From Homarus americanus (taxonomy: Eukaryota; Arthropoda; Malacostraca; Decapoda; Nephropidae), in NCBI RefSeq assembly GCF_018991925.1, contig NW_024736071.1, positions 11,233,702 through 11,297,701 on the forward strand: DNA of 64,000 nucleotides. Reading direction: 5' to 3'. Position numbers and translations under genes: made by a program. Below are positions 1-14,070 of the stretch, piece by piece. Within the stretch, counting starts at the first letter, position 1. Every line of letters starts with the position of its first letter. Below the pieces are notes generated by a model. That model searched no databases and was not told the origin of the DNA. It saw only the letters and a program-made list of their open reading frames with translations.

Positions 1-164
1 CAAGGATTTTATACAGTTCGCCTCATGGTACCACACATCATTAAACAGACCCGAGAGACCAGAAATTGTGAGGTCACGGGTCCCCTGAGGTCTCAAAAAG
101 TGAGGACAGTAATGGTAAGATGTAATATCAAAGTGGATTTGTAAGAAAATTATTTTTTACTATG

Positions 165-335
165 TGGGGTTTTTGTCCGGTAGGGGGGTGGGGATATTGT
201 CTTAGAGGATTTTGTCCGGTGGGGATTTTGTCCGGTGGGGATTTTGTCCGGTGGGGTTTTTGTCCGGTGGGGATTTTGTCCTGGGGTTTTTGTCCTAGGA
301 AATTTTGTCCGGTGGGGTTTTTGTCCGTATCCCCA
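165..335. repeat. 16-bp minisatellite, GGGGATTTTGTCCGGT-type
   Basis: About ten degenerate copies of a 16-bp unit (TTTTGTCCGGTGGGGA and variants) run head to tail. The unit translates into low-complexity frames on both strands that are not genes. Confidence 0.85.
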
Positions 336-665
336 CCATCTTCCACCCCTTGTACCTCCGTCCACTACCCTCCACCCCCGCCCACCATCCTCCACCCCTG
401 TACCCCACCACTACCAACCACCTCGTCCACCATCCTCCATCCCCTGTACCCCCGTCCACTATCCACCACTCCTGTACCCCCGTCCATCATCCTCCACCCC
501 TGTACCCCCGTTCATTACCCTCCACTATCCTCTATCCTGTCCAGTATTCTCCACCCGTCCACTATCCTCCACCCCCTGTACCCCGTCCATTACCCTCCAT
601 CCCCTGTACCCGTCCACTATCCACCACTCCTGTACCCTCGTCCACTGCCCTCCACCCCCTGCGAC
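336..665. repeat. C-rich minisatellite, about 28 bp unit
   Basis: Irregular tandem copies built from the words CCACCATCCTCCACCCC and TGTACCCCCGTCCA fill this stretch. The strand is almost free of G. Overlapping open frames here are proline/threonine/histidine-rich artefacts of the repeat. Confidence 0.8.
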
Positions 666-2167
666 AAACTCTTGTCTGCAATATGTTAAATCATTGAAAC
701 GTTGTTGTTATTCTCTCTCTCTCCTCTTCTCCAGCTCCTCTCCTTCTCTCCTCTTTCCACTATGGTTTTTTCCTCGTGTTTGTTGTTTTAGCAGTGTTTT
801 GCATCAACTATTTCCAGCCTTTTCACTTTTTTTTATTTAGTTGTGATGGTTTTTCTTTTAGAGTTTACATTTTTGTTCCCCCCCCCCCCACATATACATA
901 CAGTATACTATACATACCCATACATACATACGATGGTGCAGCAGTTATGGCAACCAGCTGATAATCAAGTGAGCTTACTGAGCGAGGAGTATTAGATTAT
1001 GTCTGGTTTGAGTTAATAATAGTGGCGTGACCAGTTGGTGTAGCAGCTCATGAATATTTAGACAACAAGTGATTAAGACATATGTATGGTACAACTGCTA
1101 CTTCACGTCAATTAAATGGGACAACTTTTTAATAAAGAATTTTTAGAAACATCCAAAAGATCAGTGGCAGTATTTTGACTTGTACATTAGAGTTCTAGAG
1201 CAAAGTTTTACAGCCAAATGTTAAGCCGTGGCGACATGAGTGAAGATTGATCATGGACCGATGACACGTGTGGTATTACTGTATCCTCCTTTCGGTTCAT
1301 CGACCTGGCGAGGGATATACAGGTCTAATGTCTCACCTGGACTGCGATAAGTGACTCCTGAATGATACAGTTCAACACATCCATAAATACCGGAAATTAA
1401 TTAATTCTTAATGTTTATTTCTTACTTTTGTCTTTAAGTAACAACATATCTTAAAACTCGAACATGTAAATATTGCGGCCTTTTTGCGAAATTGGCATTT
1501 TTACATAGGTCTAATGGCATTAAATACCAGCTCCCTAACCTAACTTAACCTAGTCTGGTAAGTAATGTCATTATGTATAAAGGCCAGCTGTTTGGCCACG
1601 GTTAGGTCAGGTGAGGGGCCTCACATTCAATGTCATTATGTGAAAAGGTCAATTTTGCAAACAGGGCGTAACAAATACAAATAACTACGGTAGATGGTCT
1701 ACCACCCACATGTGTACAGCGTCCTCTCTCTCTGCTCAATAAAATGGTCTGACGTAAGCCAAATAAAATATTAAAAGTGGCGTCCCCTTAGTGAAGGGGT
1801 TAAAGTTGACTGTTTCACCAGTTTCAAGAAACTGTTGTCAAGTCTACCATCTTCCTTAATTACGTAACTGCCTTGACAATTACCCAGAAGGCCGCATCAC
1901 TTGACCTACCGGACTTTTGTAATAAAGCCAAGCATGATGGCGGATAAACACAGTGTGAAGAAGTATGTTCTCACTTTCCCTGAAGAGCAAAGTGCCTCGA
2001 GCGATGTTATATTATGTTAATTCTGTCTGGAGTTAACAGCATAATGACACTGTAATTATTTCATTCACAATACAAACTCGCTTATTTTGTTTTTCTTTTG
2101 GCTTTTATGTGTTTTATGTGTACACTGTTATATGTTATTGTGTGTTCGTTTTTGTGTGTGATGTGAA
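666..2167. other. Stretch without recognised gene
   Basis: AT-rich, apparently single-copy DNA. It holds a 12-base C run (878-889) followed by a short CATA-rich tract, and a CCTAACCTAACTTAACCTAG tract near 1535-1554 that resembles degenerate arthropod telomere repeat. I see no coding signal. Confidence 0.5.
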
Positions 2168-2250
2168 CACATACATACATACATACATACATACATACAT
2201 ACATACATACATACATACATACATACATACATACATACATACATACATAC
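2168..2250. repeat. (ACAT)n microsatellite
   Basis: About 20 perfect copies of the tetranucleotide ACAT. The YIHTYIHT-type open frame here is a translation of this tract. Confidence 0.97.
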
Positions 2251-2342
2251 GTGCTTTACAGTGCGTTTATTTTTATGTTGTCTATCTGTGTGAGCGTGTC
2301 TGTGAGTGTATATATGTCTGTATGTAAGAGTTTGTTCCTTTA

Positions 2343-2343
<1 letters not shown>

Positions 2344-2407
<64 letters not shown>
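2344..2407. repeat. (GT)n microsatellite
   Basis: About 31 perfect GT dinucleotides lying 95 bp after the (ACAT)n tract. Confidence 0.97.
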
Positions 2408-2408
<1 letters not shown>

Positions 2409-3025
2409 CCAAATCACCGTCCCAGCAAACCAATCTCTAACCAAACAAGCCAAATTTCACTTACAATGTACAATACGTAATAATGTGTTTGGATTAACCA
2501 CGTTTTTGTTCTTGTTAAGTAAATCCAATCGTCCTAATCCTACTTTAACAAATTCATGAACTCTTAAGTATAAACTGAACTTGCCATTAATCTTAATTCT
2601 TAATGATAAACTTTTATTAATTTTATCATCTTGATCGTTGTGGACTTCCACCTCTTTTGTTCATTCTTTACATCACATTTCATCCTCTATCATATTGATT
2701 TCCTCTCTCCTTTCTCCTTTTCATTGTGTTTTCACGTCATCCTTCTCCCCTAGTCATAGCAAAATTCTGAAGTTCGTCCATGCTACTGACCCTTCAGCGG
2801 TTGCAACTCATTAAGGTCAGTTCATAATGCCTGGTTCAGTTACCTCAACGCGAGTCAGTAGTGTATCTCCTTCATGTCACAACTGCTGGTTTTATTTTCT
2901 GCCTTACTAGCATTGGGTCACCCTCTACTTCCAGTCAATAAATTCACACATACACAGACACACAGATACAGGCGTCCACACATACACATACAGGGCGTGT
3001 GTGCGAGCAGGGCTGTGTGTGTAAA
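2408..3025. other. Stretch without recognised gene
   Basis: AT-rich DNA with no supportable open frame, RNA gene or repeat. A short run of CACACA words sits just upstream of the SINE at 3026. Confidence 0.4.
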
Positions 3026-3235
3026 CCACCTGAATTACTCAGCGGTACCGTTCTTGCCTCGCAAGCGAGATGTCACGGGTTCGATTCCCGGGCCGGTGGA
3101 AGTTGTTTGGACTTACTTCCTAGCCCCCATTAGTCCCTGTTCACCTAGCAGTAAAGTAGGTACCTGTTGTAAGTCGAAAGTTGAGAATTCGTATTCAGGG
3201 AGTTGTTGGAGCTTCCAATAACTTGATGACATACA
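3026..3235 (+). mobile_element. tRNA-Ala(CGC)-derived SINE
   Basis: Positions 3026-3099 fold as a tRNA. The acceptor arms CCACCTG and CCGGTGG pair at 6 of 7 positions, the anticodon stem CTTGC/GCGAG encloses the loop CTCGCAA (anticodon CGC, alanine), and the T arm holds the polymerase III B box GGTTCGATTCC. A non-tRNA body follows with the words CCTGTTCACCTAGCAGTAAA and GGTACCTG, so this is a short retroposon with an internal pol III promoter rather than a working tRNA gene. The 3' boundary is uncertain and I could not identify a target duplication. Confidence 0.7.
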
Positions 3236-3238
3236 GCA

Positions 3239-3365
3239 TTGACTCTTCAGGCTTCTACGCCCTTGACTCTTCATGCTTCTACGCCCTTAACTCATGAGAC
3301 ATAAAGGCAAGCATGAACTTAGCATGCTTCCCTGTTGGGCGCTGTAAACGCTTCTGCGCTTCACC
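3239..3365 (+). repeat. Dispersed repeat, copy A
   Basis: Two tandem 24-bp units (TTGACTCTTCAGGCTTCTAC and onward) are followed by a segment at 3291-3360. Its core, GCTTCCCTGTTGGGC then CTGTAAACGCTTC, recurs in the opposite orientation at 52027-52095. The shared core indicates an interspersed repeat family of unknown class. Confidence 0.6.
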
Positions 3366-4559
3366 TTACACAAGGATGTAGGGGCGTGCCCAATAATAAA
3401 AAAAAAAAGGTAAAGATATAAGTACCTCAGGCAGAGGTGAACAGAACTAAATATCAAGTGTGGCCAGACATATGGCCACACACTTGAACATTACGTCCTC
3501 GACTGGGTGAAGATAGAACCTTTACGGACAGGTCCAAGCACACTGTGAGTGACATGCCACAACATTATCTCTAATGGCAAGATAGCTGACATATCATTTC
3601 CCATTTATAGAACCAAACATACAATGTGTTTTAATACCTCTCGCGCAAATGTGAATAACAAAGTGTGTGGCCAGGCATACTGCTTCACACTGCTGTTCTC
3701 ACGCAGTTGTGAATAAGTCACTCTCTATGTACAGAACTAAACAAACAATGTATTTGAAATACTCTGTAACATTCAATGCCACAATATCCTGACCACTGGG
3801 GTTAGTGATACACACCCTTTGTGACCTCTACTCTGTAATCCTTTTGTGCTACCGCTCACAGGATGAATATGGGTGCACAATAAACTAGCCGCTGTACGTG
3901 GCAAAATTTAAAAAATCAAATTCACACACACACACACACACACACACTGCATTACAACATGACACTCTAAAATAACAGTAAAATGTCTGAAGGTCATTCG
4001 ATAAACCTCTCATCTTCAGCCGTTGTCAGGAATCACCATCGTCAACATAACACGCCCGTCACCCCGCTACTGAACCAATCAATAGTGACTCACGTAATAG
4101 CCTCACTAATCACCTTAAAATCAATCACTACAATTTAGAGATTGGAGCCCTGTTCTATTTCATTCACAACCGGTTAAACCATATATTGTTACTTACACAA
4201 ACGTTTATTCCTCCTCCTCTATATTTGACTTAACCTTCCCTGCACGTTACACTATCTTCTAATCTTAGAAGTGTTGGTGGTTTCTGCTGCTGTGGAAAGT
4301 CTGAAATTATCGTTAACATGACCTCTTATTTCTCCTCTCCTCACTCTGACTTCTCCTTTAACAAACTCTTCTCTCCTGCGTTGCCAGATAAATGTTGCTC
4401 CTCTATCCATCGCTCTCCCAACACTCCTGTAATAACGATCATGACGGTGAACCTGGCGCCACAGTAGTCCAATTAGTTCAGGTATTCTGCTCACCCGCAC
4501 TCCTTGATTTTCACCAGACTCATCTTTGTTATTACAGGATGCAATGGACACCTGCTTGG
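3366..4559. other. Stretch without recognised gene; (CA)n at 3922-3947
   Basis: AT-rich DNA. A 26-bp (CA)n tract lies at 3922-3947. Open frames near 4252-4569 lack recognisable domains and may partly be upstream remains of the LINE piece that follows. Confidence 0.4.
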
Positions 4560-4855
4560 TCTGTTTCAACTAATTGGCCAAATTCTTAAGTCTCTCCCAG
4601 GCTATCTTTCCTCTGGGCTCTTCCGACCATCATCTCGTCTCTGCGACCAATTCTCTTTTCTCAAAGGCCGTCCACCGAAAGTTTGTAAAGTGCATATAAT
4701 TAGCATATAATGAGGAGGCCGACTGTGATGGAGTTTGGGATTTCTCTTCTCTTTTTCTTCGTCTTCTTTCTTTACTGACGATCGTTCTTCCAGTGCTGAA
4801 CATATCACTGACATCATCATAGCCGGGATAGGAAAGTTCATACCCTGTAAAACAT
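4560..4855 (+). pseudogene. LINE endonuclease relic (C-terminal part)
   Basis: Read across two frames, the plus strand encodes a segment typical of the end of a LINE apurinic-like endonuclease domain. LGSSDHHLVSATNSL lies around 4612-4660 and carries the conserved SDH motif. Downstream, SSSAEHITDIIIAG and FIPCKTFH match the linker that follows this domain in jockey/CR1-like LINEs. The frame changes near 4770, so the copy is broken. No reverse transcriptase follows directly. The identification rests on recalled family motifs and should be checked by a protein search. Confidence 0.5.
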
Positions 4856-4997
4856 TCCACTAACTTCTCATTTCCCCCAAACGATTGGATAATTCTTACG
4901 CCATAATAATAACGAATATAGACAAGATATTTACATAGACGACATAAATATAATCCATCCACACAGACAGTATTTACAAACATGTAATCACGCTGTT

Positions 4998-5210
4998 GTG
5001 GATATTACTTATCCAAATCAATTTTTTGGCATAAACAATCTTCCACTCTCTGAACTACCCAAACAACAGTCAACAGTCCTGGATCTCTTTTTTACGTATT
5101 CACCTCCAGCCTTAATAGCCAATTTACCTGAAGGTTTAATGATCTTAGACTCCCAGAAGGTCGATCTTATTTGCGGCCTCAAACTTAATTCAAGAGGAAG
5201 TGAGTGGTGA
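4998..5210 (+). pseudogene. Second LINE endonuclease relic
   Basis: The frame reads FGINNLPLSELPKQQSTVLD followed by LFFTYSPPALIANLPEGL. It resembles the ...STxLDLFFTxxPxLV... region of LINE endonucleases, including the expected shift towards a degraded SDH-like stretch (LDSQKVD). The catalytic SDH is not intact and the frame ends at 5210. It may belong to a different LINE from the piece at 4560-4855. The evidence is motif resemblance only. Confidence 0.4.
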
Positions 5211-9264
<4,054 letters not shown>

Positions 9265-9284
9265 GTGGGTGTTCCTGTTTATTA

Positions 9285-9850
9285 CATCACTATCATCCTA
9301 AGACACATCTTTACTATCACCGTCAATATCATTCCAACACACATCTTCACTATCATCCTAACACATCCTCACTATCATCATAACATACATCTTTACTATC
9401 ATCTTAACACATATCTTCACTATCATACTGAGAAACGTCTTCACTATCACCCTCACTACACATCGGTACTATCACCCTCACTGTCATCCTCAGACACATC
9501 TTCAATATCATTCTAACACATATCTTCACTATCATCTTCATACACATCTTTATTATCAACCTAATAACAATATTCACTATCACCTGTACTATTTATCCTA
9601 ACATCGTCACTATTATCCTCACTATTCATTCTAACAGCTTCACTGTCACCCTCACTATCGCAAAACTAATCTTCACTATCGGCCTAACATCTTCACAGTC
9701 TTCACTATCACCCTAACAAATCTTCACTATCAGCCAAACAACCATCTTCCCTATAACCCTAACTATTCATTCAAACATCTCCACTATCCTCACTATTACA
9801 CTAACAATTCTTCACTATCACCCATACAACCATCTTCATTATCATCCTGA
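9285..9850. repeat. Degenerate ACATCTTCACTATCATCCTA repeat
   Basis: About 25 diverged copies of a 17-22-bp unit built from CTTCACTATCA and CCTAACA words. Divergence is high, which suggests an old tandem array. Confidence 0.7.
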
Positions 9851-9989
9851 CTATCAGCCACTCACAACATTATACAAAATTCCAACTTCATTATTTTTCA
9901 AATTATGAGCTCGATACCACACGAACTGTCTGAATTGTGAATCATTGACCAAGTTCCTAAGCAAGATTTGTGTAGTAATAACATAAACT

Positions 9990-10215
9990 TTACTTTCACG
10001 GCTCAGGCCGGGGGTCAGTGGTCGATCGATCCATCCCCCACGATCTAAAAAGAAAAAAAAATGAAACTATTCTTTCGCGGCTCAGGCCGGGGGTCAGTGG
10101 TCGATCAATCCATCCCCACGATCTAAAAAAAAAAAAGAAAAAAAAAAGAAATTAAACTATTCTTTCGCGACTCAGTCCGGGGGTCAGTGGTCGATCGATC
10201 CATCCCCCACAACCC
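9990..10215 (+). repeat. Three tandem copies of an A-tailed unit of about 80-90 bp
   Basis: The segment CTCAGGCCGGGGGTCAGTGG followed by TCGATCGATCCATCCCCCAC occurs three times, starting near 10001, 10080 and 10170. The first two copies end in CACGATCT plus an A-rich run of differing length. The third ends at CCCCCAC without the A run. The variable A-rich linkers resemble short retroposon tails. Confidence 0.75.
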
Positions 10216-10254
10216 CCCTCCGGTGACACCACACAGATCATATCCCTCTTACAC

Positions 10255-10785
10255 TAATTTACCAACCGTATTGAAAGACTCTTTGATACACTTTGTACCG
10301 CCATCTCCAACCTACACAGACTAACCCTGCCTCCAGCTGCTACCCAGTCACCCCTCTCTTGTGGTCTGACACAGCCTGGTAGCCCCCCTGTGTGCCCCTC
10401 ATGCTCACGGCCTACTGCACCGCCTCCTGGCACCACTGCCGGCGTCCACACCGAGCCTGCCCCGTGTCCGGCTGCCCTCGTCCACCCACCGCCCGCTCAA
10501 GGACCCGAGGACACCTTCCCCGGCCCCTGTCCTCACCTGGGGCCCATCCACTCCAGTTCTCCACATCAATTGACCACCATGCAGACATGCTAGTGGACTT
10601 TGTATCTACGCCAAGAAGGACGTCCCCTACCAACCTCTCGACGTCCCCCTTGAAGCCGACACTACCGACGTTCACGCCATCACAATCACACTAAAAGGTA
10701 TGTCCCCCAATATTGCCAATGCCTATGGCTATGGCCTGGCACTTGACATTATTAGGGATCTGCCACGCTTTGCCATAAACAGATA
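10255..10785 (+). pseudogene. LINE fragment with endonuclease-like end
   Basis: A coding-like, GC-rich stretch. The frame beginning near 10595 reads IYAKKDVPYQPLDVPLE, then VHAITITLKGMSPNIANAY, and closes at a stop near 10786. This matches the general pattern of LINE endonucleases (a hydrophobic, K/R-D-x-P core followed by a strand ending in N-x-Y). The upstream 340 bp is proline- and cysteine-rich in two alternative frames and may be the end of an ORF1. The GDFN and SDH motifs are not found, so the assignment is tentative. Confidence 0.4.
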
Positions 10786-10959
10786 AATTGTGCAGGGATA
10801 TTTCACCCCCCACACTCATCATTCTGTCACTTTATGTAACTTGCTGACAAAACCCATGACCCTTCAGGCTTTTAATGTATTGTCAATGAATATGATGTAT
10901 TTCTTTGTGTACGAACCTCTGTCCTGCATGGCATTGAACAATGACATTACCCACATCAA

Positions 10960-11085
<126 letters not shown>

Positions 11086-11227
11086 TGTTAGTGAATATGA
11101 TGTATTTCTTTGTGTACGAACCTCTGTCCTGCGTGGCAGTGAGAAGTGTCAAGACCTGACTGAATTACTCGGAATAGGTAAACTGTACTCCAGGCTTTGT
11201 CAATAAATTTGTTAAACTAAAACTAAA

Positions 11228-11515
11228 TCTTCCTCTTTATCCTCTTTTCCTTTCACATTCCGTCTCCCTTTTCCCATTCCCCTTCCTTCTTCTTACTTCT
11301 CCTCATTCCTTCTCTTACTCTTCCTTCACTTTCCGCTTTTTTCTCCCTTCTCTTTTTTCCTTCCCCTTCCTTCCTTTTCCTCATATTCCTTCCTTTTCTT
11401 CCCCCCCTTTCTATTTTCCTTTCACCTTCACCTTCCTTCTTCGCCTCCATTTTACCTTCACCCTTGCCACGTCCTTCTCCCCCCTCTCTCTCCTCCCCCT
11501 CTCCCTCTCGTTCTT
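11228..11515. repeat. Polypyrimidine-polypurine tract
   Basis: About 290 bp in which the plus strand is almost wholly C and T (CTTCC-rich) and the minus strand almost wholly purine. The lysine/glutamate/arginine-rich minus-strand frame is an artefact of this composition. Confidence 0.8.
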
Positions 11516-12244
11516 GTGTAGAAGGAGGTGAGAGGTGTGCACTAAACGGCAGCTGGATCAACTCTCGGCTCACTGGTCAAATGAGCCCCAGGAACAATAG
11601 GCGTCAGTCGTAGTGGTATTCAGGCCTAATGGTTAGGTTAGGTTAGGTTAGTGTGAAGTCTGTTAGGGGGTTGATATGCTAATAGTGTCTCCCACTGAAG
11701 CTAGACCACAACGCCGCCGCCTTTACCGTGACACAGTGCCAGGGGTGAACCTTCGTCGGTCATAACTTGCCCTTAAGAGTGTACAGGTATCGTAGCTGGG
11801 TGCTGGAGGGGAACAACTAGCCTTTATGATTACTGGTCATGAGTTTTCTATTGGTACAGATCATAGTCTTGTCCAGGGGGGTAGCCAGGAGTCATGAGAC
11901 CCAGGTGTTTTTTTATTTTTTTATTTTTTATTTAGATAGCAATGTCTTTATTTTGGAGGCGATGAAGGGTTAGGTTAGGTTTACTCTGAACCGATGAAGA
12001 ATTGTCCTAGAATAGCAAGTTTCACACCTGGATGAGTAGCTGAGTGTACTATAGTATGGTGTCACCAAGTAACCCGCCAAGAATGAGCTAAGAAGGAGAC
12101 CTATTCTTCAGTTACCATCAACACTGTATGTCAAACCATTTTAGTTGTACCCAAAGTCCAAGTTTAATGTTAAGAAATAATAAACAACGTAACTAACGAC
12201 CTTGTGACACACTTACACCATATTAAACAGATGAGGGGATGTCT

Positions 12245-12287
<43 letters not shown>

Positions 12288-12389
12288 AGGAAATTTGGAC
12301 AATGGCGATAATTTTCCTATATTTATTTCCTATTTTGGGGGGAGATAATACAATACTTTTTAATATCTTAAGGAAGTTGTTTGTAAGCT
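11516..12389. other. Stretch without recognised gene; TTAGG-like and (GA)n tracts
   Basis: Contains GGTTAGGTTAGGTTAGGTTA at about 11632-11652, a short interstitial arthropod-type telomere motif, and a (GA)n tract at 12250-12281. No coding signal is seen. Confidence 0.5.
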
Positions 12390-13220
12390 CCATTGTCTCT
12401 TATCAATTTTCTCAATCCTGTTCATTTCCATTTAAATGTAAATTGTGGTCCAATTACTTTTCGCCTAGTTACCCTTTTTGCCCTAAAAAATCCTTTACTC
12501 TCTCATATTATTTCCTTAAATTCAGTCCGTTGTTCTATCCCAGCCTCTTGTTTTCATATTTCCTATAACAAATTATTTTGTTTAACTTTTTTTTCTTAAC
12601 TTCCAAAGTTATAGTTCCACTAGACTCATCACCTGAACAGTCTCCCCTCGGGTAGTTCTTAGTTTGGGTTGCCCAGTACCTGATTTTATTTTAAATATAA
12701 TTAATATATTTCATTCCCAACAATTAAATGCTTATCGTCTTGGGGTAATTTCCATGTACATATAAGACTCTTTGGGTGATGCTCACACCATGAATTTAGA
12801 ATAATCTTGCTTTTCTAAAAACTTCAACTAGATTATCTCCTCTTCCATTTCTATTACAAAATACATGCAGTCCTATTTCTGGTGCTTCTTTTCATAATAC
12901 TTTTTTAAAACCTCTTCCTCACTATCATCTCTTGGTACATAAATCTGATTTATTGTCATATTTACCGGTTTAACATTAAGGACGGTTAACAAAACTATCT
13001 GAGACTGCCCAATATCCTTTTACACAACTCACCAACAACTCAATTATTTTTCACTTACTGAACATATACATAAAGTTCTTCTCCACTAAAGCAATTTGAA
13101 CCTGTCCATCTTACTTAATTCCAGAATGTCTCATTGCATCATTTTCATCTCCTTCCGGACATCTGCATACTTCCCAGGCGCGGTTCCCACTATTAAATAA
13201 TGTCCTCACACTGAGTTTAT
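12390..13220 (-). pseudogene. LINE endonuclease relic (CFDP2/RTE-like type)
   Basis: Read on the minus strand through several frames, the stretch reproduces an entire LINE endonuclease domain of the type found in craniofacial-development-protein-2-like and RTE/BovB-like proteins. In order these are a NVRTLFNSG-like start near 13210, a GYWAVSDSFVN core near 13010, NMTINQIYVPRDDSEEEVL near 12950, CNRNGRGDNLVEVFRKARLF near 12840, and a YPRGDCSGDESSGT-like SDH region near 12640. The GDFN motif is lost, and stops and frameshifts are frequent. No reverse transcriptase follows. This is an old, dead copy, recognised from motif order alone. Confidence 0.55.
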
Positions 13221-13887
13221 TTCTGCCCCCTTCTTAAGTTTCATAGATTTTTGTATAATGCCCCAAGGTTTTGTTTTGCTCAGATAGTACTAACTAGCTC
13301 TCGGTGACACACTACCCGCAGGCAAAGGAGACAATGTGGTTAGGCTTTTAGGTGACGATGATCAAACAACAATGCTCGAAAATTGTTTATAGTGTCGAAA
13401 TTAGAAAAAAAGTTGGTACTGAGCTAAAAATGGAAAAAGGTAACCCATGCCTTACTCTGGTACAGGATCAACCCGCCCTCGAAAATATGGGAAGAATAAC
13501 GGACAGCAGACCGGTCTCTCTATAGCTGCAGATGATAGCAGCAGAAAATATATAAGCCACCACAGGTTCAATTCTACAGGAGGGACGCTAGTAAAACCTC
13601 GAACATCTGAACCCAAATAGTAATAACTACAAATCAATCGTTTGTGTTTGTCAAGGGCTTTATCCTATTTGACTAGTGTCTGACGTAACACTGACTCCAG
13701 AGGAAGAGTAACCTCAGCAGTCCACAAGGAGCAAATGATCCAAAAGGTGAAGAAGGGTCGGGTTATCTCTGTGTCACACAGAAACTCATCCAACTTTTAT
13801 GTCAAAAATATCTCTACAATGCTGAGGTTACTGCAAGATCACACATTACATGCTTGAGGTTACTATTAGGTCATACAGCAAGTAGCT
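13221..13887. other. Stretch without recognised gene
   Basis: Mixed-composition DNA. A 61-codon minus-strand frame at 13452-13637 has no recognisable motif. Confidence 0.35.
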
Positions 13888-14070
13888 GAGGTGAGTACAG
13901 GTACACGTCAGATGGTTGAGACGAGTACAGGTACACGTCAGATGGTTGAGACGAGTACAGGTACACGTCAGATGGTTGAGACGAGTACAGGTACACGTCA
14001 GATGGTTGAGACTAGTACAGGTACACGTCAGATGGTTGAGGTACAGGTACACGTGAGATGGTTGAGGTTC
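13888..14070. repeat. 30-bp minisatellite, about six copies
   Basis: The unit GAGTACAGGTACACGTCAGA plus TGGTTGAGAC repeats nearly perfectly. The 30-bp period is divisible by three, so the array stays open in several frames (STGTRQMVET repeats on plus; LNHLTCTCTR repeats on minus), but nothing else suggests a gene. Confidence 0.92.

Noticed and set aside
3026..3099. Functional tRNA-Ala gene
   Set aside because: The fold is good, but the acceptor has a mismatch and a SINE-like body follows directly. A retroposon head is the simpler reading.
10254..10451. Minus-strand glycine/valine-rich gene opposite the LINE-like fragment
   Set aside because: The plus strand reads as a LINE endonuclease fragment; the minus frame is its shadow.
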